A DNA stretch of 64,000 nucleotides from Kocuria coralli (GTDB taxonomy: Bacteria > Actinomycetota > Actinomycetes > Actinomycetales > Micrococcaceae): NCBI RefSeq assembly GCF_008831305.1, contig NZ_ML708618.1, positions 62,001-126,000 on the forward strand, read 5' to 3'. How positions within the stretch are numbered: the first letter of the stretch is position 1; each line of letters begins with the position of its first letter. The notes beneath the pieces are model-generated. The model saw nothing but the letters and a program-made list of their open reading frames with translations. It was not told the origin of the DNA and searched no databases. Below, piece after piece: positions 56,387 through 64,000 of this stretch. The translations under genes and the position numbers were made by a program.

Positions 56387-56480
56387 GGTAAGTCTCCTTG
56401 GCGACGGGCGGCCCGCCCACGAACTCGCAGACGGGATACACGCGACAGGTGCACCCATGCCCCCTCGGCGACGGAACAGC

Positions 56481-56510
56481 AATGCCCACGCCGGCGAGGA
56501 CGTGGGCATT
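56481..56510 (-). other. Hairpin between the two small membrane-protein genes
   Basis: aatgcccacg (56481-56490) and cgtgggcatt (56501-56510) form a perfect 10-bp stem with a 10-base loop in the 147-bp gap between the 88- and 106-residue genes. No T-run follows; it may be an RNA processing or attenuation site that sets the ratio of the two proteins. The rest of the gap holds no gene. Confidence 0.55.
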
Positions 56511-56533
56511 AGCAGGTTCGGAGGCGTTCGGCG

Positions 56534-56800
56534 TCAGAGTTGTTGGCCGAGGTTGAGGAGCCAGTTCATCCAGGCCACGCCGCCTCCGGCGAGAACGGCG
56601 GCACCGACCGCGACGAGCACTCCGATTCGGCCTTTGCTGGCGGTGGCGTAGTTGCCGTGGGCCGTCGCGATGGCCCAGACGATGGCTGAGACGATCAGCA
56701 TGAGGACGGCGACGATGAGGACGAACGTCAGGAGCGCGCCGACGACGGCGCGGAGGTCGCCGATGCCGCCGAGTCCGTCGAAGTCGGGGAAGACACCCAT
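56534..56800 (-). CDS. DUF6112-type small membrane protein (TrbC/VirB2-like), copy 2
   Basis: 88-residue protein with two hydrophobic segments (LLTFVLIVAVLMLIVSAIVWAI and GRIGVLVAVGAAVLAGGG), ending in WMNWLLNLGQQL. It matches the 106-residue neighbour in the core IVSAIVW, the GRIGVLV/KIGVLVS turn and the closing NxxGQ, so it is a paralogue. Function as for copy 1. The start is 6 bases from the stop of the peptidase gene. Confidence 0.8.
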   Translation of the reverse strand: MGVFPDFDGLGGIGDLRAVVGALLTFVLIVAVLMLIVSAIVWAIATAHGNYATASKGRIGVLVAVGAAVLAGGGVAWMNWLLNLGQQL

Positions 56801-56806
56801 CGTCGA

Positions 56807-58417
56807 TCACCCTGCCTTGACTGTGACGTGGAGGTGGTCGTAGTGGCCTCCGGTGATGGAGGCGGGGTCGTGCATGCCGCCGCCGTTGTAGGGTCGCCAG
56901 CCGTCGGCGTCGCGGGCGAGGGACCAGATTTGGCCTTGCCAGATCAGGTACTCGACGCCGAGTACGTCGGCGTTGTCCTTCATCCAGTTGGTGACCTTCC
57001 AGCCGGCGTCGAACTGGGCCGGGGTGGGGCGCTGGCCGATGCGGTTGCCGAAGGTGATGTCGCACGCCCTGCCGAGGGGATGCTCTGACTTGGTGCCGGG
57101 GCGCGGTGAGTAGCAGCCCCAGCCGGTGTCGGGGAACGCCGCGAGGGTCTGCTGGTAGAGGTGGAGCATGCGGGCGGTGATTTTGCCCGAGCTGGTGGGA
57201 TCGTCGACGAGCCGGTCGGGGTCTCCATCGACGCCGGTCGGCGTGCCCGCGGTGGTGTTGTTGCAGGAGGCGGGTGATCCGCTGGTCGCTGTCGGCAGGT
57301 TGGCGGCCCCGTGCTCGTTGAGCCAGGCTGCGGCGTCGATGGCTTCCCCGTTCGTGCCGCCGGGCCGGACCTCGAAGTGCAGATGTGCGCCGGTGCTCAT
57401 GCCCGAGGAGCCGACATCGCCGATGTGCTGCCCGGCGCTCACGCGGTCTCCGCGGCGGACGTGGATGCCGCTCTGCCACATGTGCGCGTAGGCGGTCGCG
57501 ACGGTCTTGCCGTCGATGGTGTGCTCGATGACGATGAGGCCGCCGTACCCGCCGGAGAACTCCGCGACGGTGACGGTGCCGTGCGCGGCAGCGAGGATCG
57601 GCGTGCCGTCCGGCGCGGCGAAGTCGGTGCCGGTGTGCATCTTCCGCTCGCCCGTGATCGGGTGCACCCGCATCCCGAACGGCGACGTCAGCACCCAGGT
57701 GCCCTCGGGCAACGGAAACACCACCCGCGACGACGACACCGCCGCGCCACCAGCACTGCCAGTAGCACTTCCGCTTCTGGTGAGTGCGGCGAGGATGCTA
57801 TCGGCGACGGGCGCATAGTTGCGGTAGCGGTCGGGGAAGGCGGAGACCTCGACGGCTTGGGCGGCTTCGCCAGGGTCCATCTGTTGCCAGCCGGGGATGT
57901 CGAGCAGCCCGCGCGGCGAGGGGTAGTTCGGGCCGGTGGGCCCGCCGAAGAACGCCTGCGCCTGATAGTTCGGGTCCATCAACTCGGCGACGGTGCCCCA
58001 CCCGGATTGGGGGCGCATCTGGAACAGGCCGAGGGAGTCGTGGTCGCCGCCGTTGCCATCGTTCGGGTAGTTCGCCGAGTCGGGGTAGGTGCCGGTGTTG
58101 GTGAGCATCCGCAGCGTGGACTCGGTGAGCGCGGCCATCAGCGCGATCTTGATTCCCGGCCTGCCCACGTCGGTGATGCCGTTGCCGACCGTGATGATCG
58201 TGGCCGCGTGCGTGAGCTGCTGACGATTCAGCGTGAAGGTCTCGTCGTTCGCGGTGGTCACGGTGAGCGCGTCCGGGATCGGTCCGAGGTTCACGGTCCC
58301 GGCAGGTGTGGCGCAGTACGCAGCGGCGGGGTTCATCAGCACCCCGATGCCGAGGAGTGCTGCGGCGGGGGCGAAGAACAGCAGTGCCAGGGACGCGATG
58401 GCGGCTTTGCGGAACAC
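56807..58417 (-). CDS. Secreted wall hydrolase: lytic-transglycosylase-like, M23 and M15-like domains
   Basis: 536-residue protein with an N-terminal hydrophobic signal/anchor (residues 3-30). Three wall-active regions follow. Residues about 65-215 are lysozyme-like (Glu99 in ALTESTLR, GLFQMRPQSGWG). Residues about 230-370 are an M23 zinc peptidase: His261 and Asp265 in HTGTDFA, H345/H347 in GAHLHFEV. Residues about 410-536 resemble M15-type domains (EHPLGRACDITFG, HYDHLHV). It plays the VirB1 role, opening peptidoglycan for the transfer apparatus. A GTG start is used; 13 bases separate it from the TcpC-like gene. Confidence 0.9.
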   Translation of the reverse strand: MFRKAAIASLALLFFAPAAALLGIGVLMNPAAAYCATPAGTVNLGPIPDALTVTTANDETFTLNRQQLTHAATIITVGNGITDVGRPGIKIALMAALTESTLRMLTNTGTYPDSANYPNDGNGGDHDSLGLFQMRPQSGWGTVAELMDPNYQAQAFFGGPTGPNYPSPRGLLDIPGWQQMDPGEAAQAVEVSAFPDRYRNYAPVADSILAALTRSGSATGSAGGAAVSSSRVVFPLPEGTWVLTSPFGMRVHPITGERKMHTGTDFAAPDGTPILAAAHGTVTVAEFSGGYGGLIVIEHTIDGKTVATAYAHMWQSGIHVRRGDRVSAGQHIGDVGSSGMSTGAHLHFEVRPGGTNGEAIDAAAWLNEHGAANLPTATSGSPASCNNTTAGTPTGVDGDPDRLVDDPTSSGKITARMLHLYQQTLAAFPDTGWGCYSPRPGTKSEHPLGRACDITFGNRIGQRPTPAQFDAGWKVTNWMKDNADVLGVEYLIWQGQIWSLARDADGWRPYNGGGMHDPASITGGHYDHLHVTVKAG

Positions 58418-58430
58418 GACGCCAACACCT

Positions 58431-59147
58431 TCAGCGCAGCGGGTTGTCGAGCTGCGAGAGCCGCAGCAGATGACACGTCGGATACGTCGGGGCGCAGACG
58501 ACGAACACGGTGAACGCGACCGGATGCTCGCTGGTGACCGGTTGGCCGTTCCATTCCCCGGCGCGGTGGCGGGTGCCCTCGATCGTGACGGCCGTCGTTC
58601 CTGCCGCGAGCTGCCCCGGCTGGGCCTGCGTCAACGCCTCGGCCCAAGCGTCAGGCACGTACGCGGTATCGATGGCGAGGTGCTGGCGGGTGACGTACTG
58701 CCGCAGCTCGATCCAGGCATCGTGGGTCGGCAGGTACGCGGCCACGTCGGAGGCGAGCCCCGCTTGCTCGTCCCCGCTGGGGTCACCGACCGCGAGGATC
58801 GTCGAGCTGTAGTCCAGCGGCCACAGCCCCGAGGCGGTGTCCCACGCGAACAGCGTGGACGCGACGCCGCGAGCGAAGGTCTCGGGGTCTACCGAACGCG
58901 GAACCGCTGGAACCCGTGGTGTCCGGGGTGTGCTCGGTGCCACGGTCGGCGGTGCCGTCGTGGTCGGGCCAGGCTCCGGGCCGGGATCGGTGCTGGTGCT
59001 GGTGCGGGGGCCGGTGAGGAGTCCGTAGACGCCGACACTGGCGAGGAGCAGCAGGACGATGCCGGCGGCGATGAGGGCGACGAGTCGGCGGCGGTTCCGG
59101 GGATCGGTGGGTGCAGGGCTCATGCCGAGCAGGTGCACATCCGACAC
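58431..59147 (-). CDS. VirB8/TcpC-like single-pass conjugation protein
   Basis: 238-residue protein with a short cytoplasmic N-terminus, one membrane helix (about residues 22-46), a Pro/Thr-rich linker and a soluble C-terminal domain (about 80-238, RSVDPETFARGVASTLFAWD, VTRQHLAIDTAYVPDAW). Layout matches the TcpC/VirB8 type of channel assembly protein. GTG at 59147 or ATG at 59123 could be the start; neither has a strong ribosome-binding site. It lies just downstream of the ParB-like gene. Confidence 0.72.
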   Translation of the reverse strand: MSDVHLLGMSPAPTDPRNRRRLVALIAAGIVLLLLASVGVYGLLTGPRTSTSTDPGPEPGPTTTAPPTVAPSTPRTPRVPAVPRSVDPETFARGVASTLFAWDTASGLWPLDYSSTILAVGDPSGDEQAGLASDVAAYLPTHDAWIELRQYVTRQHLAIDTAYVPDAWAEALTQAQPGQLAAGTTAVTIEGTRHRAGEWNGQPVTSEHPVAFTVFVVCAPTYPTCHLLRLSQLDNPLR

Positions 59148-59159
59148 CCATGCCAGCGG

Positions 59160-60161
59160 TCAGAGCGCGCGGAGTCGTGGCCGCTCCACCGCGTCTTCGC
59201 GTGCGGCACGGAGGGCGTCGGCGAACCGGACAGTGCCGTCGGTGGTGGTGAGGAAGTTCTCGAACTGCTCGTCGGTCAACTCGGCGGCGAGTGTGTCGGC
59301 GTCGTAGTGGGTCCACCAGTTGGTGAGCTCGCCCCAGGTCTGCACGAACGCGCGGAGCGGGTAGCGGACGGGTTGGCCGTCGCCGGTGACGAGCGGCAAC
59401 GGCTTGGGTGGGGTGCGCTTGCCCTTCTTGATCGACTTCGCCTGGGCCACGGCTGCTTCGGCGCGAGCGTGCAGCTCGGCCTCGCGCCGCTCCCGTGCGG
59501 TGGTGTCGGCGTCGCGGATCGCTTGGTAGATCGGATGCACGGGATCGCCAGCCTCGATCCGGTCCAACCCGGCGGCGGCCTCGGCGCGCAGAGGCTCTGG
59601 CAGAGCAGGGTTGTTGGCGATGGCTTCGAGGTAGCCGATCTTCTCCAACGTCGTGTGCGAGGCGCCGCCTGGAATCATTGCCGCCGCTTGCTCGCGGGTC
59701 TTCCCGAGTGGCCCGTTCGACGGTGGTGCAAAGTTTGCACCACCGTCGTTTCCTGGCTGGTTCTCGCTGCTGAACTGGGTAGCGGACTTGCGGCGGGCGG
59801 CGTCTTCGGCCATGACTTGCTTGAGCTCGCGGTAGAGGCCGGCGGCTTCGAGCTGCGTGTAGGGCTTGTGGAGCATGTTGTCGTCCTGCTCGGCGAGGAG
59901 CTGCCCGAGCCGGTCCGATAGGCCACTACGAACCCACACGTTGACGGTGCGCCAGCCGAGCCTCTTGATCGCGGCAAGGCGTCGTGCCCCGCACACGAGC
60001 ACGCCGTCGATGGTGATCGTGAGCGGTTGCAGCAAGCCGTCGCGCCCGATGGATGCCGCGAGGGCGTCGATGTCGCCGAGGTCGGCGCGGTGCCGCGTGC
60101 CGACGAGGATCGACTCGACGGTGCGGTCGAGCTGGATGCTGCCGATCTGCGGCTCGGTCAC
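59160..60161 (-). CDS. ParB/Spo0J-like partition protein
   Basis: 333-residue protein. The N-terminal ParB domain is seen (VESILVGTRHRADLGDIDALAASI, LQPLTITIDGVLVCGARRLAAIKRL) with the GARR motif, then a helical DNA-binding middle and a Lys-rich linker (KSIKKGKRTPPKP). ParB-like proteins bind centromere-like sites or act as CTP switches. No ParA is seen next to it in the window. GTG start overlaps the upstream stop by 4 bases. Confidence 0.88.
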   Translation of the reverse strand: MTEPQIGSIQLDRTVESILVGTRHRADLGDIDALAASIGRDGLLQPLTITIDGVLVCGARRLAAIKRLGWRTVNVWVRSGLSDRLGQLLAEQDDNMLHKPYTQLEAAGLYRELKQVMAEDAARRKSATQFSSENQPGNDGGANFAPPSNGPLGKTREQAAAMIPGGASHTTLEKIGYLEAIANNPALPEPLRAEAAAGLDRIEAGDPVHPIYQAIRDADTTARERREAELHARAEAAVAQAKSIKKGKRTPPKPLPLVTGDGQPVRYPLRAFVQTWGELTNWWTHYDADTLAAELTDEQFENFLTTTDGTVRFADALRAAREDAVERPRLRAL

Positions 60162-61048
60162 GACGACTCACCGCCTGCACCACTCGGCGCGGCCAGAGCG
60201 AGCGAGAGGATCAAGTCGTCGTCGCGGAGCAGCAGGTCGAGCGTCTCGCCCAGCAGGAGCCTGAGCAGGACGCCGCGGCCACTGCTGGTGGCTACGTAGG
60301 CCGGGTGCGGGTTCCCGAGCAGCGCTTTCAGCAGCGCGGCCCAGGAGCGGCGCGGCAGGTCGAGCAGTGCCCGCGCGTGCCGATCGCGGCGCAGCACCTC
60401 GTAGGCGGACTGGCGGGTGCCCGCTTTCATCAAGGCCCCGCAGACGTGCTCCACTGCGGCCCGTGCCGTGTCGGCGGGCCAGTCGAGCAGGCACAGCATC
60501 GCGATGGCGTCCTCGGCCGCCGATCCAGCGGACATGCACGCCTGCGCAGACCCGAGACTGTCGCGCGGTTCCGGTTCGAGGTCGCTGGGACGCAGGTCGG
60601 TGGTGTGGAACGCGGGATGGTAGTCGGCCAGCGCGGTGTCGCGTTCGGAGAACCGCTCGGGATCGTGGAACGCCGAAACGTGCGCGCGACGAGCCTGGTG
60701 CACCGAGCAGAGCAGCCCTTGGGCGCGTTCCTCGTAGACGCAGGTGATCCGCACGGTGTGGGTGATGATCGCCCACGGATCGTTGGCCTCGCGGGTCGAG
60801 CGGTACTGCATCGCGTCGAACGCCGCCGTGACCGCTTCCCAGGTGTCGAGCTTGTGCTTGCGGGCGAGCGCGCGGTACTTGTCGGCGGCGAACTCCATCA
60901 GCTCGCGGGCTTCCGGGTCGTGAACCCAGGCATCCTCGCCGCCTTCGTAGAGGCGATGGAGCAGGGCGCGCAGGCCCTCGCTCGTGGTGAAGTCCTCCGC
61001 CCCGTAGGCCGTCGGCTGCTCGGTGCTGGTGCTGGTTGGTGTGGTCAT
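60158..61048 (-). CDS. Hypothetical element protein, helical
   Basis: 296-residue soluble protein found in this place in conjugative elements of Actinobacteria. It begins TTPTSTSTEQPTAYGAEDF, with a long helical middle (EARELMEFAADKYRALARKHKL), a segment rich in His/Asp/Arg (LADYHPAFHTTDLRPSDLEP), and a C-terminal helical bundle (RSWAALLKALLGNP). I do not know its function. ATG at 61048 has AGGAGG nine bases upstream; a longer frame reaching 61126 lacks one. Confidence 0.65.
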   Translation of the reverse strand: MTTPTSTSTEQPTAYGAEDFTTSEGLRALLHRLYEGGEDAWVHDPEARELMEFAADKYRALARKHKLDTWEAVTAAFDAMQYRSTREANDPWAIITHTVRITCVYEERAQGLLCSVHQARRAHVSAFHDPERFSERDTALADYHPAFHTTDLRPSDLEPEPRDSLGSAQACMSAGSAAEDAIAMLCLLDWPADTARAAVEHVCGALMKAGTRQSAYEVLRRDRHARALLDLPRRSWAALLKALLGNPHPAYVATSSGRGVLLRLLLGETLDLLLRDDDLILSLALAAPSGAGGESS

Positions 61049-61141
61049 GGTGTTGGCACCTCCTGGCAGGCAGGTGCGCACTCGCTCCCACGAACGCGTC
61101 CTGCATGCCGATGCCGTCGCCACCATGACCTGTCACCACCG

Positions 61142-61546
61142 TCAGCTCATCGAGACCCCAGAGCGGGACACCTGCGAGGCAGGCGCGGTGCTGCGCCCGA
61201 ACGCCGAGATCGGCGGCAACCGCCGGGCGCGATCCCCGAGACGACGAACGCCGGCCCCGAGCGGGGTGCGGGTGCGGCGTGCGAGCTCGGCTTGGAAGTC
61301 GAGGCCACGGCCGGCGGCGTGCGCGGAGTGGCGGGCGATCAGGTCGGTGGGGCGCACCCACTCCACGCCGCGACCGCGAACGAGGGCGTGCTGCTTGTCG
61401 TCGCGGGCGAGCTGCGCGGCCCGCACTGCTTCCGGCGTGCTCGTCGCCTCGACGGGCTGGGGGCGCTCCCGCGTCTCCTCGGGCACCAGCCGTGCGGGAT
61501 CGGGCCTGGCCGGGTTGTTGTGCTGCGGGTTGTCGGTGGTGTTCAT
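61142..61546 (-). CDS. Hypothetical element protein, Arg-rich
   Basis: 134-residue hydrophilic, Arg-rich protein (TRERPQPVEATSTPEAVRAAQ, ELARRTRTPLGAGVRRLGDR). No known domain is recognised. GAGGAG precedes the ATG and the start overlaps the DUF2637 stop by 4 bases, which supports it as a real gene in the operon. It is followed by 93 bases before the next gene. Confidence 0.55.
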   Translation of the reverse strand: MNTTDNPQHNNPARPDPARLVPEETRERPQPVEATSTPEAVRAAQLARDDKQHALVRGRGVEWVRPTDLIARHSAHAAGRGLDFQAELARRTRTPLGAGVRRLGDRARRLPPISAFGRSTAPASQVSRSGVSMS

Positions 61547-62226
61547 GGGGTTGTCTCCTCCCGTTCGTCGGCGGTGTCGGTGGTGTCAGTGAGGTGCGCG
61601 ACGGCGAACCATCTGCCCACGGTCGAGGGATGCACCCCGAGTTCGCGGGCGATCCGCTTGTTCGACCAGCCCGCCTCGCGCAGCTCCCAGCCCAGCGCCC
61701 GCCGATCCGCCACACCGTCATCGCGACGGGTGACCTCCGTCTCGCCAGACGGCAGCGCGGGCATCGACTCCGCCGTGTTCGTCGAGAACGATTCGGCGGT
61801 GGCAGGTTCGGCGTCGGGGTCGGTGGTGCGGGTGAGGATCACGGTCAGGTGCGTGATGGCCAGCAGCACCACGGGCGGAACCGCGGCGACTGAGGCCGCG
61901 AGCATCCGTGGCACGTCTGCGTCTGCGGCGACGACGGCGTGAATGGCGTTCGCCGTCACCGACACGAGCGCGCCGCCGACCAGCAGCGCCCACGGATACC
62001 AGGCCGAGCGCTGCCCGGCGAGAGCGACGACGGCGACCGTGGCAACGACGATGATGCCGTCCACGATCAGCGGCCACGCCCACGCCTGCCCCGCCCCGAT
62101 CCCGGAGCGAGCGGCCAGATCGGCCAATGAGGTGAACGACAGCCAGAACGCCCCGGCGGCGATGAACACCGTCCCCGCGACCGCCGTCATCGCGGCCCAG
62201 CGCCGCCCTTCCGATTCGCGCATCAC
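61543..62226 (-). CDS. DUF2637 membrane protein with C-terminal helix-turn-helix
   Basis: 227-residue protein. Four hydrophobic segments (residues about 8-30, 42-66, 75-97, 105-125) form the DUF2637 domain known from actinobacterial plasmid and transfer genes. The C-terminal 60 residues carry a helix-turn-helix (RALGWELREAGWSNKRIARELGVHPSTVGRW). GTG (or ATG) start overlaps the primase-polymerase stop. Role probably in plasmid spread or regulation. Confidence 0.88.
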   Translation of the reverse strand: MMRESEGRRWAAMTAVAGTVFIAAGAFWLSFTSLADLAARSGIGAGQAWAWPLIVDGIIVVATVAVVALAGQRSAWYPWALLVGGALVSVTANAIHAVVAADADVPRMLAASVAAVPPVVLLAITHLTVILTRTTDPDAEPATAESFSTNTAESMPALPSGETEVTRRDDGVADRRALGWELREAGWSNKRIARELGVHPSTVGRWFAVAHLTDTTDTADEREETTP

Positions 62227-63158
62227 AGCCCAGCCCGCCCCAATGCTGCGGACGGTGGGCTCGCCGAGCGCCCGAACCAGCGACCCGCGCTCCGGCTACG
62301 GCCGTCGGGCGTCACTTCGGATGCGGACTGGGTGGCTCGGTAGGCCGAGCGCACGGTCGTGGTGATCTCGCGATCACCCAGACCCGCCGAATGTGCCGCA
62401 GCCCCCAGCGCATCGAGCGCGTCGGCGGGCGAGACGCCGTTCTCGGCGAGGCGGCAAGCGGCCCAGAACAGGCCCCGGTTCCGCTCGCCCTCACCCCGCC
62501 CAGCGACCCACGCCGCCAACCGCTCAGCATCCACATCTACCGAGCCGCTGCTGGCGCGTGGTGAGGCGACGGGGCGCGGGTCGAGGAAGTCCCGCAGCCG
62601 GGTCGCATCCACGGTGCCGACCGAGTGGGCGGCGATGTCGGCGACCTCGTAGTGCTTCACGTTCCCGTCGATGATTCGCCGGGAAGGAGGGGCGATGATG
62701 TAGCCGCCGTCGCCCCGGAAATCGACGCCCACGTCAGCGGCCTGCCACGATCGCTGCTCCTTGTCCGGGGTCGCCGGGAAGTACACGTGCGCGCCACCGG
62801 TGGGTGTGCGCACCAGCAGACCTGCCCCGTCGACGAGTCCCGCGTCGGTGGCGCGCTGGTATGCCGCGCGGCCGTCGTGGGGGCCGTGGACATCGACATC
62901 GACGACGACAACGCCGGATGGGGCGCCGGTCGGGATGCCGATGTTCGCGTTCGGTGTGCGCGACCACCACGCCGCAACCTGTTCCGGGTCGCTGCTCGCG
63001 TCGAGGAACCCGCGGCGGGTCAGCGGACGCTTCCCCTCGACGACGCACGGGAACACGGGCACGCCAGCCGCCGCGAGGCTCCGCGCCGCTACGCCGAGGT
63101 GTGGTGAGCGATCCACGCGAATGATCGCCGCAAGGACATCGAATGGCTCGGGCATCAC
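62223..63158 (-). CDS. Bifunctional DNA primase/polymerase (AEP Prim-Pol)
   Basis: 311-residue archaeo-eukaryotic primase-type enzyme. The N-terminal Prim-Pol domain is seen (about 15-190): PVFPCVVEGKRPL, the motif VVVVDVDVHG with the metal-binding aspartates, and GAHVYFP as the second catalytic motif. The C-terminal part is a helical domain with an Arg-rich end. It makes primers or copies DNA during transfer or replication of the element. Start GTG at 63158 or ATG at 63155; the longer one overlaps the upstream gene's stop. Confidence 0.9.
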   Translation of the reverse strand: MMPEPFDVLAAIIRVDRSPHLGVAARSLAAAGVPVFPCVVEGKRPLTRRGFLDASSDPEQVAAWWSRTPNANIGIPTGAPSGVVVVDVDVHGPHDGRAAYQRATDAGLVDGAGLLVRTPTGGAHVYFPATPDKEQRSWQAADVGVDFRGDGGYIIAPPSRRIIDGNVKHYEVADIAAHSVGTVDATRLRDFLDPRPVASPRASSGSVDVDAERLAAWVAGRGEGERNRGLFWAACRLAENGVSPADALDALGAAAHSAGLGDREITTTVRSAYRATQSASEVTPDGRSRSAGRWFGRSASPPSAALGRAGL

Positions 63159-64000
63159 AGCCCCCGCCCTGCCAGAGCTGGCACCTGCGCGCCACGGGGA
63201 CGATCGGTCTCCACCGCAGGCGTGCGGGAGGTGCGCGGACTGGCGTTGTCGCGGTCAAGGCCGGGCGGAGTGCCGTCGCCGACCTGGGCCGTGTCGAGCT
63301 GGTCGAGGATCGCCAGCGCGGTCTTCCGCACCCGCTCACCGGTGGCCTGCACCACCTGGACGGGCTCTTGGCCGTCCACGCGGGCGGCCCAGGTCGAGAC
63401 GTACGGGATCGTGTACCCGGCGGTGTCCATGCCGTGCGCGGCACCGATCATCAGCGCGACCGACTCGGCTTCGACCTCGCGGATGCCGCGATGCTGCCGC
63501 GCCTCCTCGTCGTCGGGATCGTGCATTAGCACGTGCGCCAGCTCGTGTGCGAGCGTCTTGACCTGCGCGGCCGGGTCCATGTTCTCCCGCACCGCGACCG
63601 TGCGCGCCTCGTAGTCCGTGAGGCCGTTCGCGCCGGAGATCATCCCCTCGTGCGGCACCCGCAGCACCTCGAACCCCGCCCGGCGAATCTGCCCGGCCAG
63701 CCCCTCCCACAGCCCCGAGGGTGCTTCGCCTTCCAGCAACGTCGGAGCGGGTGGCACCGGCAGCGGTTCGCCGTCGGTCTGGGAGGCATCCCACACGTAG
63801 GCCGGGCGCGCTCCGACCATCCGCGAGCGCACGACCTCGTTAACCTTGTGCTTCTCTCGTGGTCCCAGGCGACGCCAGGAGTTCGGATCGGCAGGATTGG
63901 ACGAGGCGAACCGGCCCGTCACGGGCGCGAAGATCATGTAGCCCGGCTGGCCCTTCAGCACCTGCCGCCCGAGCCCCTGCCACTGCCGGTACCCGGCAAC
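63155..64000 (-). CDS. ArdC-type antirestriction/zinc metalloprotease-like protein (N-terminus outside window)
   Basis: The last 281 residues of a protein whose start lies beyond base 64000; the frame stays open to the window end. The visible N-terminal part (WQGLGRQVLKGQPGY) is the ArdC N-terminal type, and a metalloprotease-like centre HELAHVLMH is present about 135 residues into the visible part. ArdC proteins protect incoming DNA from restriction; others of the family bind ssDNA. The C-terminus is Pro/Arg-rich. It overlaps the Prim-Pol gene by 4 bases. Confidence 0.85.
   Translation of the reverse strand, partial: VAGYRQWQGLGRQVLKGQPGYMIFAPVTGRFASSNPADPNSWRRLGPREKHKVNEVVRSRMVGARPAYVWDASQTDGEPLPVPPAPTLLEGEAPSGLWEGLAGQIRRAGFEVLRVPHEGMISGANGLTDYEARTVAVRENMDPAAQVKTLAHELAHVLMHDPDDEEARQHRGIREVEAESVALMIGAAHGMDTAGYTIPYVSTWAARVDGQEPVQVVQATGERVRKTALAILDQLDTAQVGDGTPPGLDRDNASPRTSRTPAVETDRPRGAQVPALAGRGL

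Larger units (their letters stand above)
44498..64000. mobile_element. Integrative and conjugative element (left part; continues past window)
   Basis: A continuous block of genes, nearly all on the minus strand and often overlapping by 4 bases, runs from a large serine recombinase at tRNA-His to an ArdC-type gene cut by the window end. It carries a VirD4-type coupling ATPase, VirB4-type ATPase, VirB6-like and other membrane proteins, a wall hydrolase, SSB, ParB-like, DUF2637 and primase-polymerase genes: the typical backbone of actinobacterial conjugative elements. No relaxase and no right attachment site are seen. Confidence 0.88.

Overview
The window is high-GC DNA from an actinomycete, most likely an order Micrococcales organism (Micrococcaceae-like). 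The evidence is the actinobacterial gene order clpX-clpP2-clpP1-tig-nei-rpiB-pepN-glbO, a mycothiol-era DsbA-family oxidoreductase, an MptB mannosyltransferase for lipomannan-type glycolipids, an IdeR/DtxR iron box and a mycobacterial-type LexA box. The genus cannot be fixed from the sequence alone.

Chromosomal part (1 to about 44.5 kb). It opens with the 3' part of valS, closed by a strong hairpin. An AT-rich islet (about 2.0-2.7 kb) follows, holding a bacteriocin-like precursor and a small membrane protein. Next comes the protein quality-control block on the minus strand (clpX, clpP2, clpP1, tig), tRNA-Pro and tRNA-Gly, nei-rpiB, and on the plus strand pepN-glbO. Two acyl-CoA thioesterases and a divergent MFS transporter lead into a compact siderophore operon (18.2-26.4 kb): a PLP decarboxylase, a fused monooxygenase-acyltransferase, an NIS synthetase, and a fused penicillin-acylase/acyltransferase. 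All four genes overlap by 4 bp behind an iron box. After ettA, ssb and tRNA-Arg lies a translationally coupled catabolic operon (29.2-34.4 kb): a four-component iron-sulfur/flavin dehydrogenase, a TRAP-type permease and an Asp/Glu-family racemase. An ECF42-type sigma factor with its YCII partner, a CBS-domain membrane protein, a DUF2277 protein, an SOS-controlled dnaE2 cassette, mptB and orn complete the chromosome.

Mobile part (about 44.5 kb to the window end). At the 3' end of tRNA-His begins an integrative and conjugative element. A large serine recombinase reads towards the tRNA, and its last codons and stop codon lie in or next to the tRNA 3' end. Behind it, on the same strand and mostly overlapping, are a single-strand binding protein, a VirD4-type coupling ATPase, a VirB4-type ATPase, an SCO6880-type protein, a VirB6-like membrane protein, two small paired membrane proteins, a secreted cell-wall hydrolase, a VirB8/TcpC-like protein, a ParB-like protein, a DUF2637 membrane protein, a primase-polymerase and an ArdC-type protein cut by the window end. 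One gene (52379-53158) runs against all others inside the transfer operon and looks like cargo with its own promoter. No relaxase and no right end are visible, so the element continues past base 64000.

Most likely places for undescribed biology: the AT-rich bacteriocin-like pair, the penicillin-acylase/GNAT fusion in the siderophore operon, the recombinase whose stop codon is shared with tRNA-His, and the inverted cargo gene in the conjugation operon.
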